Part shown: in pieces, positions 1 to 8,800 of the stretch | Layout: every line of letters starts with the position of its first letter | Numbering within the stretch: position 1 is the stretch's first letter | NCBI GenBank assembly: GCA_027320105.1 | Contig: DAHVMA010000004.1 | Span: forward strand, 1 to 64,000 | Origin: JAKAQB01 sp027320105 | Lineage (GTDB): Bacteria; Actinomycetota; Acidimicrobiia; Acidimicrobiales; Palsa-688 | Direction of reading: 5' to 3' | DNA: 64,000 bases | Notes under the pieces: generated by a model | What the model saw: only the letters and a program-made list of their open reading frames with translations | The model's database searches: none | What the model was told of the DNA's origin: nothing | Made by a program: the position numbers and the translations under genes

Positions 1-2
1 TG

Positions 3-161
3 GCCATCCTCCTGGCGTCGATCGTCATGTTCCTCTTCCGCCGGCTGGTCCAAGACCGGGCCCGGCTCCAGCTGCGCGAGCCCACCCCCACAACACCGGG
101 TGACATCGCCGCCCCCGCCTACACCGGCCCCCTGCACGGCGTTTCCCTCCAAGAGCCATGA
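3..161 (+). CDS. C-terminal end of a membrane protein (partial)
   Basis: An open frame enters from the left edge and stops at 159-161. It shows the end of a hydrophobic segment (AILLASIVMFLF), then a basic stretch (RRLVQDRARLQL) and a Pro/Ala-rich tail of about 30 residues. That is the pattern of a last transmembrane helix with a cytoplasmic tail, as in many permeases. The amidase starts only 30 bp downstream on the same strand, so the two are probably co-transcribed and this could be a transporter for an amide or N-methylated amine. The family cannot be named from 52 residues. Confidence 0.5.
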   Translation, partial: AILLASIVMFLFRRLVQDRARLQLREPTPTTPGDIAAPAYTGPLHGVSLQEP

Positions 162-191
162 GCCTTCCGTCTCGCCTGCAGCCGGGCGTTC

Positions 192-1622
192 GTGGACCTC
201 GCTGAGTACGCCAGGTCCGACGCCGTCGCCCTCGCGCAAGCCGTCGCCACCGGCCGCACCGACGCCCAGGAGCTGGCGGGTCTGGCGGCGGCGGCCGCCG
301 GCGCTGTCGACCCGACCCTGAACGCCATCGTCGAGGTCTTCGACGATCCCGAGGGCCACGATCCCAAGGGGCCCCTCGCCGGTGTCCCGATGCTCGTGAA
401 GGACCTGGGCGGCCTCATCGGAGGTCGCCGGTGCGAGGCGGGCAGCCGGCTGCTCCGGGGGAACGTCGCGGCCGCCGACACCGAGCTGATGCGCCGCTTC
501 CGGAGCATTGGCCTGGTCGCCGTCGGGCGGTCCGCCACCTCCGAGTGGGCGCTGGCGGCGACAGTCGAGACGGAGTGGCGCGGCCCGACCCGCAACCCGT
601 GGGACCCAGGCCGCAGCACCGGCGGCTCCAGCGGGGGTTCGGCGGCGTCCGTCGCCGCCGGCGTCGTCCCCGTTGCCCACGGCTCGGATGGGGGCGGCTC
701 GATCCGGATCCCAGCCGCCTGCTGTGGCGTGGTCGGGCTGAAGCCGAGCCGGGGCAGGGTCACCGCCGAGCCGGCCGGGCTGGAGCTCGGCGGCCTCAAC
801 GCCCAGTTCGTCCTGACCCGCAGCGTCCGTGACGCGGCGGCTGTCCTCGACGCCGTGCATGGGCCGGCCCTCGGCGAGGCGGTGACGGCACCACCTCCGG
901 AGGAGAGCTACACCGCCGCCATGCACCGCCGACCACGGGTCCGGGTCGGCGTGACGGCGGACCACTTCTGGGAGCGGGGGACCGACCCGGAGGTGGCGGC
1001 CGCCGTCCTGTCGACAGGCCGGCGCCTGGCCGCCGCCGGACACCGGGTGCGGCCGGTGGGCGCGCCGCGCCTGGGGTGCGACTACCGGGCGGCGACCCTC
1101 GCCGTGTGGTGCGCGATGGTCGCCGCCGAGGTTGACACCGCCTCCATGGCCGTGGGCCGGCCCGTCGGCCCCGACGTCCTCGAAGCGCACACGCTGACCT
1201 GGTACGAGCACGGCCGGTCGTTGTCGGGTGCGGACGTCGTCGGCGCCCTCGACGAGTTGCACACCGCCTCGCGCCGCGTCCACGCCCTCTTTGACGAAGA
1301 GGACATCGACGTGCTCCTGACGCCGACGCTCCCCACCTTCCCCCCGGCCGTCGGCGAGTGGGACCCGGAGGGGGAGCCCTCCTGGTACTACGAGGACAGC
1401 AGCGTCGGGAACCTCGAGTCGACGACGTCGGCCTTCAACTGCAGCGGGCAGCCGGCCATTAGCCTGCCCCTGCACCAGGGCTCGTCGGGCCTGCCGATCG
1501 GCATCCACCTCGCCGCCCGGTACGGGCGGGAGGACGTGCTGTTCTCCCTGGCGGCGGAGCTGGAGGAGCTCCTGCCGTGGTCCGCCCGGCGCCCGCCCGT
1601 GTTCGCCGGGGCGGCGGCCTGA
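192..1622 (+). CDS. Amidase-signature family hydrolase
   Basis: This 476-aa protein has the amidase signature. The Ser-cisSer-Lys triad is visible: Lys70 in PMLVKDLG, the cis-Ser at about 146 in STGGSSGGSAA, and the nucleophile Ser170 in GSDGGGSIRIPA. The family hydrolyses amide C-N bonds to carboxylate plus ammonia or an amine. Length matches stand-alone amidases. The GTG start at 192 lacks a strong Shine-Dalgarno site, but the frame is open from there and the N-terminal helix is family-like. It sits between a membrane-protein tail and a dimethylglycine-dehydrogenase-type flavoprotein. Release of an amine or amino acid that the flavoprotein then oxidises is an inference. The exact substrate is unknown. 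Confidence 0.9.
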   Translation: MDLAEYARSDAVALAQAVATGRTDAQELAGLAAAAAGAVDPTLNAIVEVFDDPEGHDPKGPLAGVPMLVKDLGGLIGGRRCEAGSRLLRGNVAAADTELMRRFRSIGLVAVGRSATSEWALAATVETEWRGPTRNPWDPGRSTGGSSGGSAASVAAGVVPVAHGSDGGGSIRIPAACCGVVGLKPSRGRVTAEPAGLELGGLNAQFVLTRSVRDAAAVLDAVHGPALGEAVTAPPPEESYTAAMHRRPRVRVGVTADHFWERGTDPEVAAAVLSTGRRLAAAGHRVRPVGAPRLGCDYRAATLAVWCAMVAAEVDTASMAVGRPVGPDVLEAHTLTWYEHGRSLSGADVVGALDELHTASRRVHALFDEEDIDVLLTPTLPTFPPAVGEWDPEGEPSWYYEDSSVGNLESTTSAFNCSGQPAISLPLHQGSSGLPIGIHLAARYGREDVLFSLAAELEELLPWSARRPPVFAGAAA

Positions 1623-1657
1623 CCGCCGGCCCACCCACCAAGTCTCGGAGCCGCCCC

Positions 1658-4090
1658 GTGGATGCACGAGTCAAGGTCGCAGTCATCGGCGGCGGCGCCG
1701 CCGGCTGCAGCGTCGCCTACCACCTGACCCGCTTGGGGTGCGCTGATGTCGCCATCCTCGAAGCCGACGACCTGACGAGCGGATCGACGTGGCACGCCGC
1801 CGGGCTGTGCACGCAGTACCACAGCCGCCTCAACCTCATGCGTCTCACCAAGGCCAGCGTGGAGCTCTACGACTCCGGGCTGGCGGCCGACATCGGGGCG
1901 GACGTCGGCTACCACCGCTGCGGCAGCCTCCGGCTCGCCCGCACCCCCCAACGCCTCGACGAGCTGCACGCCCGGCAGGCGATGGCCGACAGCCTTGGCG
2001 TCCCCTTCGAGATCGTCGGGCCCGAGCGGGTGGCCGAGCTGTGGCCCCTCGCCGTCGTCGGCGGCGTCCTCGCCGCCGCCTGGCTGCCAACCGACGGCTG
2101 GATCGATCCCGCACGCCTCGCCCACGCCTACGCCGACGGCGCTCGCCAGCGGGGCGCGACCATCGTGCGCCACGCGCCGGTCAGCGCCCTCAGCCGGGCG
2201 CGGGGCGGGTGGACGGTCGAGACGGCCGCCGGCATCATCGTGGCGGACGTCGTCGTCAACGCCGCCGGCCAGTGGGCCCGGGAGGTCGGCCGCCTCGCCG
2301 GTGTCGAGCTGCCGATCTCGCCCCTGTCGCACCAGTACCTCGCGACGGTGCCGGTGCCTGCGGTGGTCGCCCTCGACCGGGAGCTCCCCGCCCTCCGCGA
2401 CCCCGAGGGCTCCTTCTACGTCCGCCAGGACCAGGGAGGCCTGCTGGTCGGCCCCTTCGAGCGCGAACCGCTGACCTGGGCGCTCGACGGGATCCCGGAC
2501 GGCTTCCACGGCCGCCTGCTCGAACCGGACCTCGGGCAGGTCCAGACCGTCCTCGAAGCCGTCTCCCTGCTGGTGCCCGCCTTCGCGGACGCTGGCATCC
2601 GCACCGTCGTGCACGGACCCGACGGCTATACCCCCGACGGCCTGTGCCTCATGGGGCCGGTCCCCGACGTGCCCGGCTTCCACGTCCTGGCCGGGTTCAG
2701 CATCTTCGGCATCGTCTTCAGCGGGGGGGCGGGTCGGTACGCGGCCGAGTGGATCCTGGACGGCCAGCCGAGCGACTCCATGTGGGACGTCGATGTCCGC
2801 CGCTTCGGGGCCTACGCCGGCGCCGTCTCCTACACGGCGGCGCGCGCCCGCGAGGCCTACGAGCGCGAGTACGCCATCCACTTCCCCCACGAGGAGCTCC
2901 CCGCCGGCCGGCCGCTCAAGACCGGCCCGCTGTACGACCGCCTGGCGGCGCGCGGCGCCGTCTTCGGGGTTCGTTCCGGTTGGGAGCGCCCGCTCTACTT
3001 CACCACCGACCCGTCGAGCGAGCGGGAGGGATCGTTCCGGCGGGAGAAGTGGCACGACCGGGTCGGCGAGGAGTGCACCGCCGTCGCCGCCGGCGTCGGG
3101 GTCCTCGACCAGACGAGCTTCGGCAAGTACGAGATCAGCGGGCCCCGCGCCGCCGAGCTGCTCGACCACCTCGCCGCCAACCGCCTTCCCTCTGCCGACG
3201 GGCGCATCGCCCTGACCCAGCTGTGCAACGCCGCCGGGGGGGTGGAGTGCGACCTCACGGTGACCCGGCTGGCCGCCGACCGGTACTACGTCGTGTCGGC
3301 GGCGGCGACCGAGACCCACGACCTGGCCTGGATCTCGGACCATGCGCCGGCGTCGGGGGTCTCGATCCGGAACGTCACACCGAGCGTCGGCGTCCTCACT
3401 GTCGCTGGCCCCAACAGCCGCGCGCTCCTCCAGCGGCTCAGCCGGGCCGACTGCTCCAACAGCGCGCTGCCGTTCTTCCGGGCGCTCGACACGTGTGTCG
3501 GCGCCGCGCCCGTGCGGATCCTGCGCCTGTCGTACGTGGGGGAGCTCGGGTACGAGCTGCATCATCCAGTCGAGTACCAGCGCCACCTCTACGACCGGTT
3601 CCTTGACGCCGGCACCGACCTCGGGCTCGTCGACTTCGGGTATCGGGCCCTCGAGGCGATGCGCCTCGAGAAGTGCTACCGCCTGTGGGGCACCGACCTG
3701 TCGTCGGATGTCACCCCGCTCGAGGCGGGCCTGGAGCGCTTCGTCCGCCTGGACGGCCGCACCTTCGTCGGCCGGGACGCCCTGGCGGCGCAACTGGAGG
3801 CCGGCGTCCGCCGCGTGCTCTGCTGTCTCGACGTCGACGTTGCCCCCGACGCCGACGCCGCCGACGCCCACGCCTACGAGCCGGTCGCCCGGGAGGGCGT
3901 CCACCTCGGATGGGTGACGTCGGGGGGCTACGGGCACCGGGTGCAACGGTCGCTCGCTCTTGCCTACCTGCCCGTCGAGCACAGCCGACCCGGCACCGAG
4001 CTCACCGTCCGGATCCTGGGCTCTGACCGACCGGCGAAGATCGTGGCGCAGCCGGTCTACGACCCCGGGGACGGACGGCTGCGCGCCTGA
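1658..4090 (+). CDS. FAD-dependent dimethylglycine/sarcosine dehydrogenase-like protein with GcvT domain
   Basis: The protein is about 810 aa. The N-terminal DAO-type FAD domain has the dinucleotide motif GGGAAG (residues 11-16) and SGSTWHAAGL around His46. That His is the residue carrying covalent FAD in dimethylglycine and sarcosine dehydrogenases. The C-terminal half is a GcvT/aminomethyltransferase fold (FGKYEISGPRAAELL, SYVGELGYELH, GYRALEAMRLEKCYRLWG), which in relatives passes the one-carbon unit to tetrahydrofolate. Expected role is oxidative N-demethylation of a methylated glycine or similar amine. The frame is open from 1577 inside the amidase, but GTG 1658, just upstream of the FAD motif, is the sensible start. 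It converges on the molybdenum hydroxylase operon, with a gap of about 50 bp. Confidence 0.88.
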   Translation: MDARVKVAVIGGGAAGCSVAYHLTRLGCADVAILEADDLTSGSTWHAAGLCTQYHSRLNLMRLTKASVELYDSGLAADIGADVGYHRCGSLRLARTPQRLDELHARQAMADSLGVPFEIVGPERVAELWPLAVVGGVLAAAWLPTDGWIDPARLAHAYADGARQRGATIVRHAPVSALSRARGGWTVETAAGIIVADVVVNAAGQWAREVGRLAGVELPISPLSHQYLATVPVPAVVALDRELPALRDPEGSFYVRQDQGGLLVGPFEREPLTWALDGIPDGFHGRLLEPDLGQVQTVLEAVSLLVPAFADAGIRTVVHGPDGYTPDGLCLMGPVPDVPGFHVLAGFSIFGIVFSGGAGRYAAEWILDGQPSDSMWDVDVRRFGAYAGAVSYTAARAREAYEREYAIHFPHEELPAGRPLKTGPLYDRLAARGAVFGVRSGWERPLYFTTDPSSEREGSFRREKWHDRVGEECTAVAAGVGVLDQTSFGKYEISGPRAAELLDHLAANRLPSADGRIALTQLCNAAGGVECDLTVTRLAADRYYVVSAAATETHDLAWISDHAPASGVSIRNVTPSVGVLTVAGPNSRALLQRLSRADCSNSALPFFRALDTCVGAAPVRILRLSYVGELGYELHHPVEYQRHLYDRFLDAGTDLGLVDFGYRALEAMRLEKCYRLWGTDLSSDVTPLEAGLERFVRLDGRTFVGRDALAAQLEAGVRRVLCCLDVDVAPDADAADAHAYEPVAREGVHLGWVTSGGYGHRVQRSLALAYLPVEHSRPGTELTVRILGSDRPAKIVAQPVYDPGDGRLRA

Positions 4091-4140
4091 GGCCGACGAG
4101 CGAGGCTGACGGGACCGTCGGGGCTTTCCAAGTAATGCCG

Positions 4141-6390
4141 CTATGTGTCGGGCGAATCTACGGTGACTTGCAGGGCCTGCCAGATACGCTCAGGCGTGAG
4201 GGGCAGGTCCCGGATTACGGCCCCAGTAGCCTCGGCCACTGCTGACGCGACCGCAGGCGCAACTGCGAACAACCCGCCCTCGCCAGCGCCCTTCGCACCG
4301 TACGGGCCGGGCCCGTCGCCATTTTCGGTCAAGAGCGAGTGGAGGGCGAGCGGAAGATCCTTCGTAGTCGGGATCCGGTAGTCGAGGGCGCCTAGGTTGC
4401 GGATCGCTCCCCGCTCGTCGAACAGAAGGTGTTCCATCAGTGTGTGCCCAAGCCCCATGATGGCGGCGCCCTCGTCCTGGGACTCCACCTGTGCTGGGTT
4501 GATGGCTCGGCCAACGTCGGCTACGGAGATGTGCTTTAGGATGGTGAGCTCACCTGTTTCATCGTCGACAGCGACCTCACATGCCGTGGCGCTGAACTCG
4601 TAGAAGGCCGGAGGGCCGCCGAGGGGATGGGTGCCCATGTGTTCCCCCCGACGAGACCCGACTCCGATGACCTCGCCACCTACCCCAGCAAAGGCTTCGG
4701 CCAGTAGCTCAGCGAACGACAGCTTGCGTGACGGCAGCTGAACCAGGCCGCTGGTGACGGACACCTGGTCCGCCGGCAACTGGAAGGTTGCAGCGGCCAT
4801 CTCCACCAACTGGCAGTGGATGTCTTGGCATGCGGCTCGGACGGCACTGCCCATAAAGACGGTGGAGCGGCTAGCGGACGTCTGCAGGTCGAACGGCACA
4901 AGCGCGGTATCGCCCATCACAACACTGACTCGGAGCACGTCGATGCCGAGCTCCTGACCGGCGATCTGGGCTAGCACCGTGCGGGCGCCTTGGCCCATGT
5001 CCGATGTACCACTGAGGACCGTGGCACTGCCATCCGCATGAAGGCGGACTATGGCGTAGGAGGCGCCCGTGGTTGCGGAGGCCTTGATCCCGACGGCCAC
5101 GCCGCGTCCCCGACCGGCCGGTAGCGGCTCGGTCCAACGAACCTCTTCCGCGGCCCGGCGCAAGGAGATGCCCCAGTCACCGTCCGCCGGCTTGTCGCCG
5201 GGTATGAATTCCTCCCCTGGGCCGGCGAGGTTGCGCAACCGGATTTCCAGTCGGTCGATACCTAATCGGCGGGCGGCTTCGTCGAGTTGGGACTCGAGGG
5301 CCCATACCACCTGCGGGGTGCCGAAGCCCCGGAAGGCGGTGGCTGGCGGGGTATGGGACAGGAGGGCACGGACGCGGATGCGGGCGCTCGGAACTCGGTA
5401 CGGTCCACACATCAGGTAGGTGGACTTGGAAACCACACGGGGGCCGATGTCGGCGTAGGCGCCAAGCAGCGCGTTGCACTCTGCGTCTTGAAAGGCGAAA
5501 CGTCCGTCCCGGAAAAAGCCACTCCGCAGCCGGATCTCGAACATGGTCCGGCGCACCGCCTGGAAGGTCTCATCCAAGGATAGCTCAAGGCGGACGGGCC
5601 GGCCCAGACGCAGCGCGATGAGAGCGAGCAGCGGCTCGAACTTTGCGTGCTGCTTACCCCCAAAGGCTCCACCCGGATCTGGCGCGTGCACGCGGACGCT
5701 GGCGAGCGGGAGGCTGAGGAGCTCAGCCAGCACTCTCTGGAGTGCGAAGGGGTGCTGCACGGCGCTCCACACCTGCACGCCATCGTGGTCGGGGGCGGCG
5801 AGAAAAGTGTGCGGCTCGATGGCGAAGTGCGTGACCATCGGGAAGACATAGGTTTGGTCGACGACGAGCTCTGCCGCGCCAGGCTCCTCGCCCCACCCGA
5901 AGCGGCTCTCGCTGAGGACGTTGGTGAAAGCGAGGACGCCGCTCCGTCGCTCTGGGTCTTGCACTAAGGGTGACGTAGGGTCGAGGGCGGCTGCGACAGT
6001 CGTGACCGAAGGCAGCTCGGTATAGTCCACGCGAACGAGTTGAGCGGCGTGCGCAGCCAGTTGTTCGGTCTCGGCTACGACAGCGGCGACTGGTTCCCCG
6101 TGGTAGGTGGTGTAGCCCGTGGTGAGCATCGGACGATCGTGGTGCACCGGTCCGAAGCGAGGCATTGGACGGGGCAGGTCGTTCTCGGTCACCACGGCGT
6201 GGACGCCTGGCAGCGACCTCGCCGCGTCGGCCCGCACGGCGTCGACGCGCGCGTGGGCGCAGTCTAGGCTCACAAGCTTGACATGGAGCATGCCCTCAAG
6301 CCGTATGTCACCCACGAACCGGTAGCGGCCCGTGACGCGCTCCTGTCCGCCAACGCGGCGGACTGAGGTCCCGACAATCTCGCTATTCAT
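4141..6390 (-). CDS. Molybdenum hydroxylase large subunit, xanthine dehydrogenase family
   Basis: This 749-aa subunit would bind the molybdopterin cytosine dinucleotide cofactor. Family marks are GGAFGGKQ, AFRGFGTPQVVW and, near the C terminus, GAKGAGEGGLF with the glutamate expected to act as catalytic base. The loop AFRGFG is of the xanthine-dehydrogenase type, not the AYxCSFR loop of form I CO dehydrogenase, so a hydroxylase of an N-heterocycle, purine or aldehyde fits better than CO oxidation. The frame extends to 6555, but ATG 6390 overlaps the end of the iron-sulfur subunit by 8 bp and precedes a family-like N terminus (SEIVGTSVRRVGG). It is the last gene of the operon. The substrate is not determinable here. 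Confidence 0.92.
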   Translation of the reverse strand: MNSEIVGTSVRRVGGQERVTGRYRFVGDIRLEGMLHVKLVSLDCAHARVDAVRADAARSLPGVHAVVTENDLPRPMPRFGPVHHDRPMLTTGYTTYHGEPVAAVVAETEQLAAHAAQLVRVDYTELPSVTTVAAALDPTSPLVQDPERRSGVLAFTNVLSESRFGWGEEPGAAELVVDQTYVFPMVTHFAIEPHTFLAAPDHDGVQVWSAVQHPFALQRVLAELLSLPLASVRVHAPDPGGAFGGKQHAKFEPLLALIALRLGRPVRLELSLDETFQAVRRTMFEIRLRSGFFRDGRFAFQDAECNALLGAYADIGPRVVSKSTYLMCGPYRVPSARIRVRALLSHTPPATAFRGFGTPQVVWALESQLDEAARRLGIDRLEIRLRNLAGPGEEFIPGDKPADGDWGISLRRAAEEVRWTEPLPAGRGRGVAVGIKASATTGASYAIVRLHADGSATVLSGTSDMGQGARTVLAQIAGQELGIDVLRVSVVMGDTALVPFDLQTSASRSTVFMGSAVRAACQDIHCQLVEMAAATFQLPADQVSVTSGLVQLPSRKLSFAELLAEAFAGVGGEVIGVGSRRGEHMGTHPLGGPPAFYEFSATACEVAVDDETGELTILKHISVADVGRAINPAQVESQDEGAAIMGLGHTLMEHLLFDERGAIRNLGALDYRIPTTKDLPLALHSLLTENGDGPGPYGAKGAGEGGLFAVAPAVASAVAEATGAVIRDLPLTPERIWQALQVTVDSPDT

Positions 6391-6856
6391 CGGCTTGGCT
6401 CGAGGCAATCTGGACGGCACGCAGGATCCGCGGATAGCCGGCGCAGCGGCACAGGTTTCCGGACAGGCTGTCGCGGATGGTGGCGGCGTCGGGGTGCGGT
6501 TGTTCGGCAAGGAGGGCGTGGGCGGCCATTGCCATGCCCGGGATACAGAAGCCACATTGGACGGCTCCCTCCGCCAGGAATGCGTCTTGAAGCCAGCTCA
6601 GCGAGCCCGGGGTGCCGATACCCTCTATAGTGGTGACCGACGCGCCGTGCAGTTCGGCGGCGAGGACCAAGCAGGAGTTGACTGCCAATCCGTTGATCAG
6701 GACGGTACACGCGCCGCATTCCCCTTCGGCACAGCACTTCTTGGTGCCGGTGAGGTCGAGTTGCCAGCGCAGTGCGTCGAGGAGTGTCTGGGTGGCGGTG
6801 ACATCGAGTGAGTGCGGCTCTCCATTGATGTCGAGGGTGACCCGGTGGCTACTCAC
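6383..6856 (-). CDS. Molybdenum hydroxylase small [2Fe-2S] subunit
   Basis: A 157-aa protein of standard size for the CoxS/XdhC-type electron-transfer subunit. The N-terminal plant-ferredoxin-like cluster motif is CAEGECGACTVLINGLAVNSC. The C-terminal cluster motifs are CGFCIPGM and LCRCAGYPRI. It carries electrons from the molybdenum centre to the FAD subunit. Its start overlaps the FAD-subunit stop by 4 bp and its end overlaps the large-subunit start by 8 bp, so translation of the three subunits is probably coupled. Confidence 0.95.
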   Translation of the reverse strand: MSSHRVTLDINGEPHSLDVTATQTLLDALRWQLDLTGTKKCCAEGECGACTVLINGLAVNSCLVLAAELHGASVTTIEGIGTPGSLSWLQDAFLAEGAVQCGFCIPGMAMAAHALLAEQPHPDAATIRDSLSGNLCRCAGYPRILRAVQIASSQADE

Positions 6857-7719
6857 GGTCGGTGGCGGCGAGTGATTGCCGTCTGCAGCGCCCGCTCGCT
6901 GCAGATGATTATCATAGCCTGGCGGTACTCGCGGCTGGCGCGCAGGTCGGAGATTGGGCTGGCGTGAGCGGCGAAACCGGTGAGCAGCGCTTTCCGTGTG
7001 GCTGGGTCAGCGTGAGGGTCGGCCAGGACGCCGGTGTCGTCGGTCAGCACGAACGGCCGCGGTGCTACGGCACCGTAGGCGATGTGAGTACCCCGTCGGT
7101 CTACGACGGCGCAAACGCTGACTGTCGCCAGGTCCACCCCCCGGCGACGGGTCAGCCGGGTGAAGCTGCTGCCGACCACTCCGTTGTCTAGAGGAAGGTC
7201 AATACCATTGACTACTTCGTCGGCCCGCAGTGCCGTGCGCCGAGGCCCGAGCACGAAATCCGCCACGGACATCCGCCGGATGCCGTGCCGGCTCACCAGT
7301 GAGATACGGGCATGATAAGCGATCAGCGCAGGGGCTGTGTCCGCTGCCGGCGAGGCGTTGCATATGTTTCCGGCTAGAGTGGCGCGATTGCGGATCTGGA
7401 CCGATCCCACCGTAGATGCGGCCTCCACCAGGGCCGGGAAGTGACTGCGTACGTCAGGGTGTGCCACGAGCCGTGAAAGGGTGGTTAGGGCACCGACCCG
7501 TAGCCAGGTGTCATTGACCTCGATGCCCCGTGGTAGGTCGGCTACCCGTTTCAGGTCAACCATGACCCTTGGGGCCAACTTCCCCTTCCGTAGCCCTACG
7601 ACGACATCCGTGCCCCCCGCAAACGGGAGACCGGAGGGGCCGAAGTGCTCGAGGTCCGTGAACACCTCCGCCAGGACTTCGGGCGAGTGGTACCGAGGCT
7701 CGGCGAGGACGGTTGTCAC
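6853..7719 (-). CDS. Molybdenum hydroxylase medium FAD-binding subunit
   Basis: This 288-aa protein is of CoxM type. It has the FAD-binding motifs FAGGTDVVVGLR (near residue 35) and TLAGNICNASPAADTAP (near 115), and the usual C-terminal region. It would pass electrons from the iron-sulfur subunit to an acceptor. It starts with GTG at 7719 and overlaps the regulator gene stop by 4 bp. The order FAD, FeS, Mo subunit is a common one in this family. No maturation genes (CoxDEFG-like or cytidylyltransferase) are in view. Confidence 0.93.
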   Translation of the reverse strand: MTTVLAEPRYHSPEVLAEVFTDLEHFGPSGLPFAGGTDVVVGLRKGKLAPRVMVDLKRVADLPRGIEVNDTWLRVGALTTLSRLVAHPDVRSHFPALVEAASTVGSVQIRNRATLAGNICNASPAADTAPALIAYHARISLVSRHGIRRMSVADFVLGPRRTALRADEVVNGIDLPLDNGVVGSSFTRLTRRRGVDLATVSVCAVVDRRGTHIAYGAVAPRPFVLTDDTGVLADPHADPATRKALLTGFAAHASPISDLRASREYRQAMIIICSERALQTAITRRHRP

Positions 7720-8531
7720 GACGATCGCTCCTGCAGTGTCTCGCGGCTGCTCGGGGGTCGACGGCCCCGTGTGGGTCGACCCTCGGCTGAAGGAGCAGCA
7801 GCATCCGTTCCAGTGCTGGCCGGCGAAGGCGGTGGTTGCCGGGCTGCCTTAGAGGAGCGGGAGGCGCTGCCTGCGTCAGCGCCGTCGAGCCGAGCTGCAA
7901 GCGCATCGCTCACCTCCTGGAAGTGCCGCTCGACTGCCCGCCGGACGTCCTTCACGTCATGACGCCTGATCGCGTCGACGATGGGAGTGTGCAAGCCAGC
8001 GCTCCACGTCGGATCAGAGCCCGGCATCACTAGCATCAGATAAGTGCGGGCGAACGGTTCGAGGGAACGCCAGACTCGAAGCAAGGTCCGGTTGCCTGAC
8101 AACTCTACGATGCGCTCATGGAAACATACGTCGTACTGTGCCACCGCGCGGCCATCTCCAGCGTCCGCGGCTGCCTGCATCTTCTCGCCGAACTTGACTA
8201 GGTCAGCAATGTCGTCCTCGGACATGCGAGGCACCGCCAACCTCACTGCGAGCACTTCGATGTCGGACCTGACCACGTACGCCTCGAGCAGCTCCTCGGG
8301 CTGAAGGCGGCGTACCCGGGCGCCACGGAACGGGACTATCTCCACTACGCCCAGCGCAGCGAGGCTTCGCAGGGCTTCTCTTACGGGTGCCTGGCTGGTC
8401 CCAAGGCTCTTGGCCACCGCCGTCTCGACAATGCGGGAGTCTGGCGGGTAGGAGCCGTTGAGGATGCCCTCGAGCAGTCGCTCGCGCACCCGATCAGCCA
8501 GGATACTACGGAGAAGGACTTCTTCGGGCAA
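7716..8531 (-). CDS. GntR-family transcriptional regulator, FCD (FadR) subgroup
   Basis: A 271-aa regulator. Residues 8-75 form the winged helix (RVRERLLEGILNGSYPPDSR, then TSQAPVREALRSLAALGVV). Residues 90-220 form the all-helical FCD ligand domain with the metal-binding-type pattern (DIEVLAVRLA, FHERIVELSGN, HTPIVDAIRRHDV, VERHFQEV). The last 50 residues are a low-complexity Pro/Ser/Arg tail. The start is TTG 8531, supported by AGGAG 7-11 bp upstream. It is the first gene of the hydroxylase operon and its promoter carries a 17-bp palindrome, so autoregulation together with the hydroxylase genes is likely. The effector is unknown; in this subgroup it is often a carboxylate intermediate. Confidence 0.92.
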   Translation of the reverse strand: MPEEVLLRSILADRVRERLLEGILNGSYPPDSRIVETAVAKSLGTSQAPVREALRSLAALGVVEIVPFRGARVRRLQPEELLEAYVVRSDIEVLAVRLAVPRMSEDDIADLVKFGEKMQAAADAGDGRAVAQYDVCFHERIVELSGNRTLLRVWRSLEPFARTYLMLVMPGSDPTWSAGLHTPIVDAIRRHDVKDVRRAVERHFQEVSDALAARLDGADAGSASRSSKAARQPPPSPASTGTDAAAPSAEGRPTRGRRPPSSRETLQERSS

Positions 8532-8543
8532 CTCACTCTCCTA

Positions 8544-8560
8544 TCATATGACTCATATGA
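8544..8560. promoter_or_regulatory. 17-bp palindromic operator candidate before the GntR/hydroxylase operon
   Basis: TCATATGACTCATATGA is a perfect palindrome about its central base, and each 8-bp half is itself palindromic. It lies 13 bp upstream of the TTG start. On the minus strand its edge forms TATGAT, a good -10 hexamer, so a bound repressor would block polymerase. No second copy was noticed in the window. That it is the site of the adjacent GntR protein is an inference from position. Confidence 0.6.
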
Positions 8561-8800
8561 CCGAGCACCAGGAATCGCCGCCCTGCTCGGGAGGCGTTCC
8601 CATGTTTCCGCGCTTTCTACGGTGCTGTTCACGTCGCAGCCGGTACCGGCTGGTGGTCCGGTGGGTTGTCAAGCGTTCCCGGCCGCTGTAGGGATGTCGA
8701 AGCCTGGAATCAGTTTGGCCGGGTGAGAGGCAGTGGCGCCGGTGCGACCGACTAAGCCCGTGACGGTGGTGAACGGGTGCACCCCTAGCTGGATTGGTGA

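Noticed and set aside
1388..3982. 864-codon open frame on the minus strand
   Set aside because: It is antisense to the amidase and the FAD/GcvT protein; its translation is Arg/Gly/Ala/Val low-complexity with no family motif, as expected for a shadow frame at high GC.
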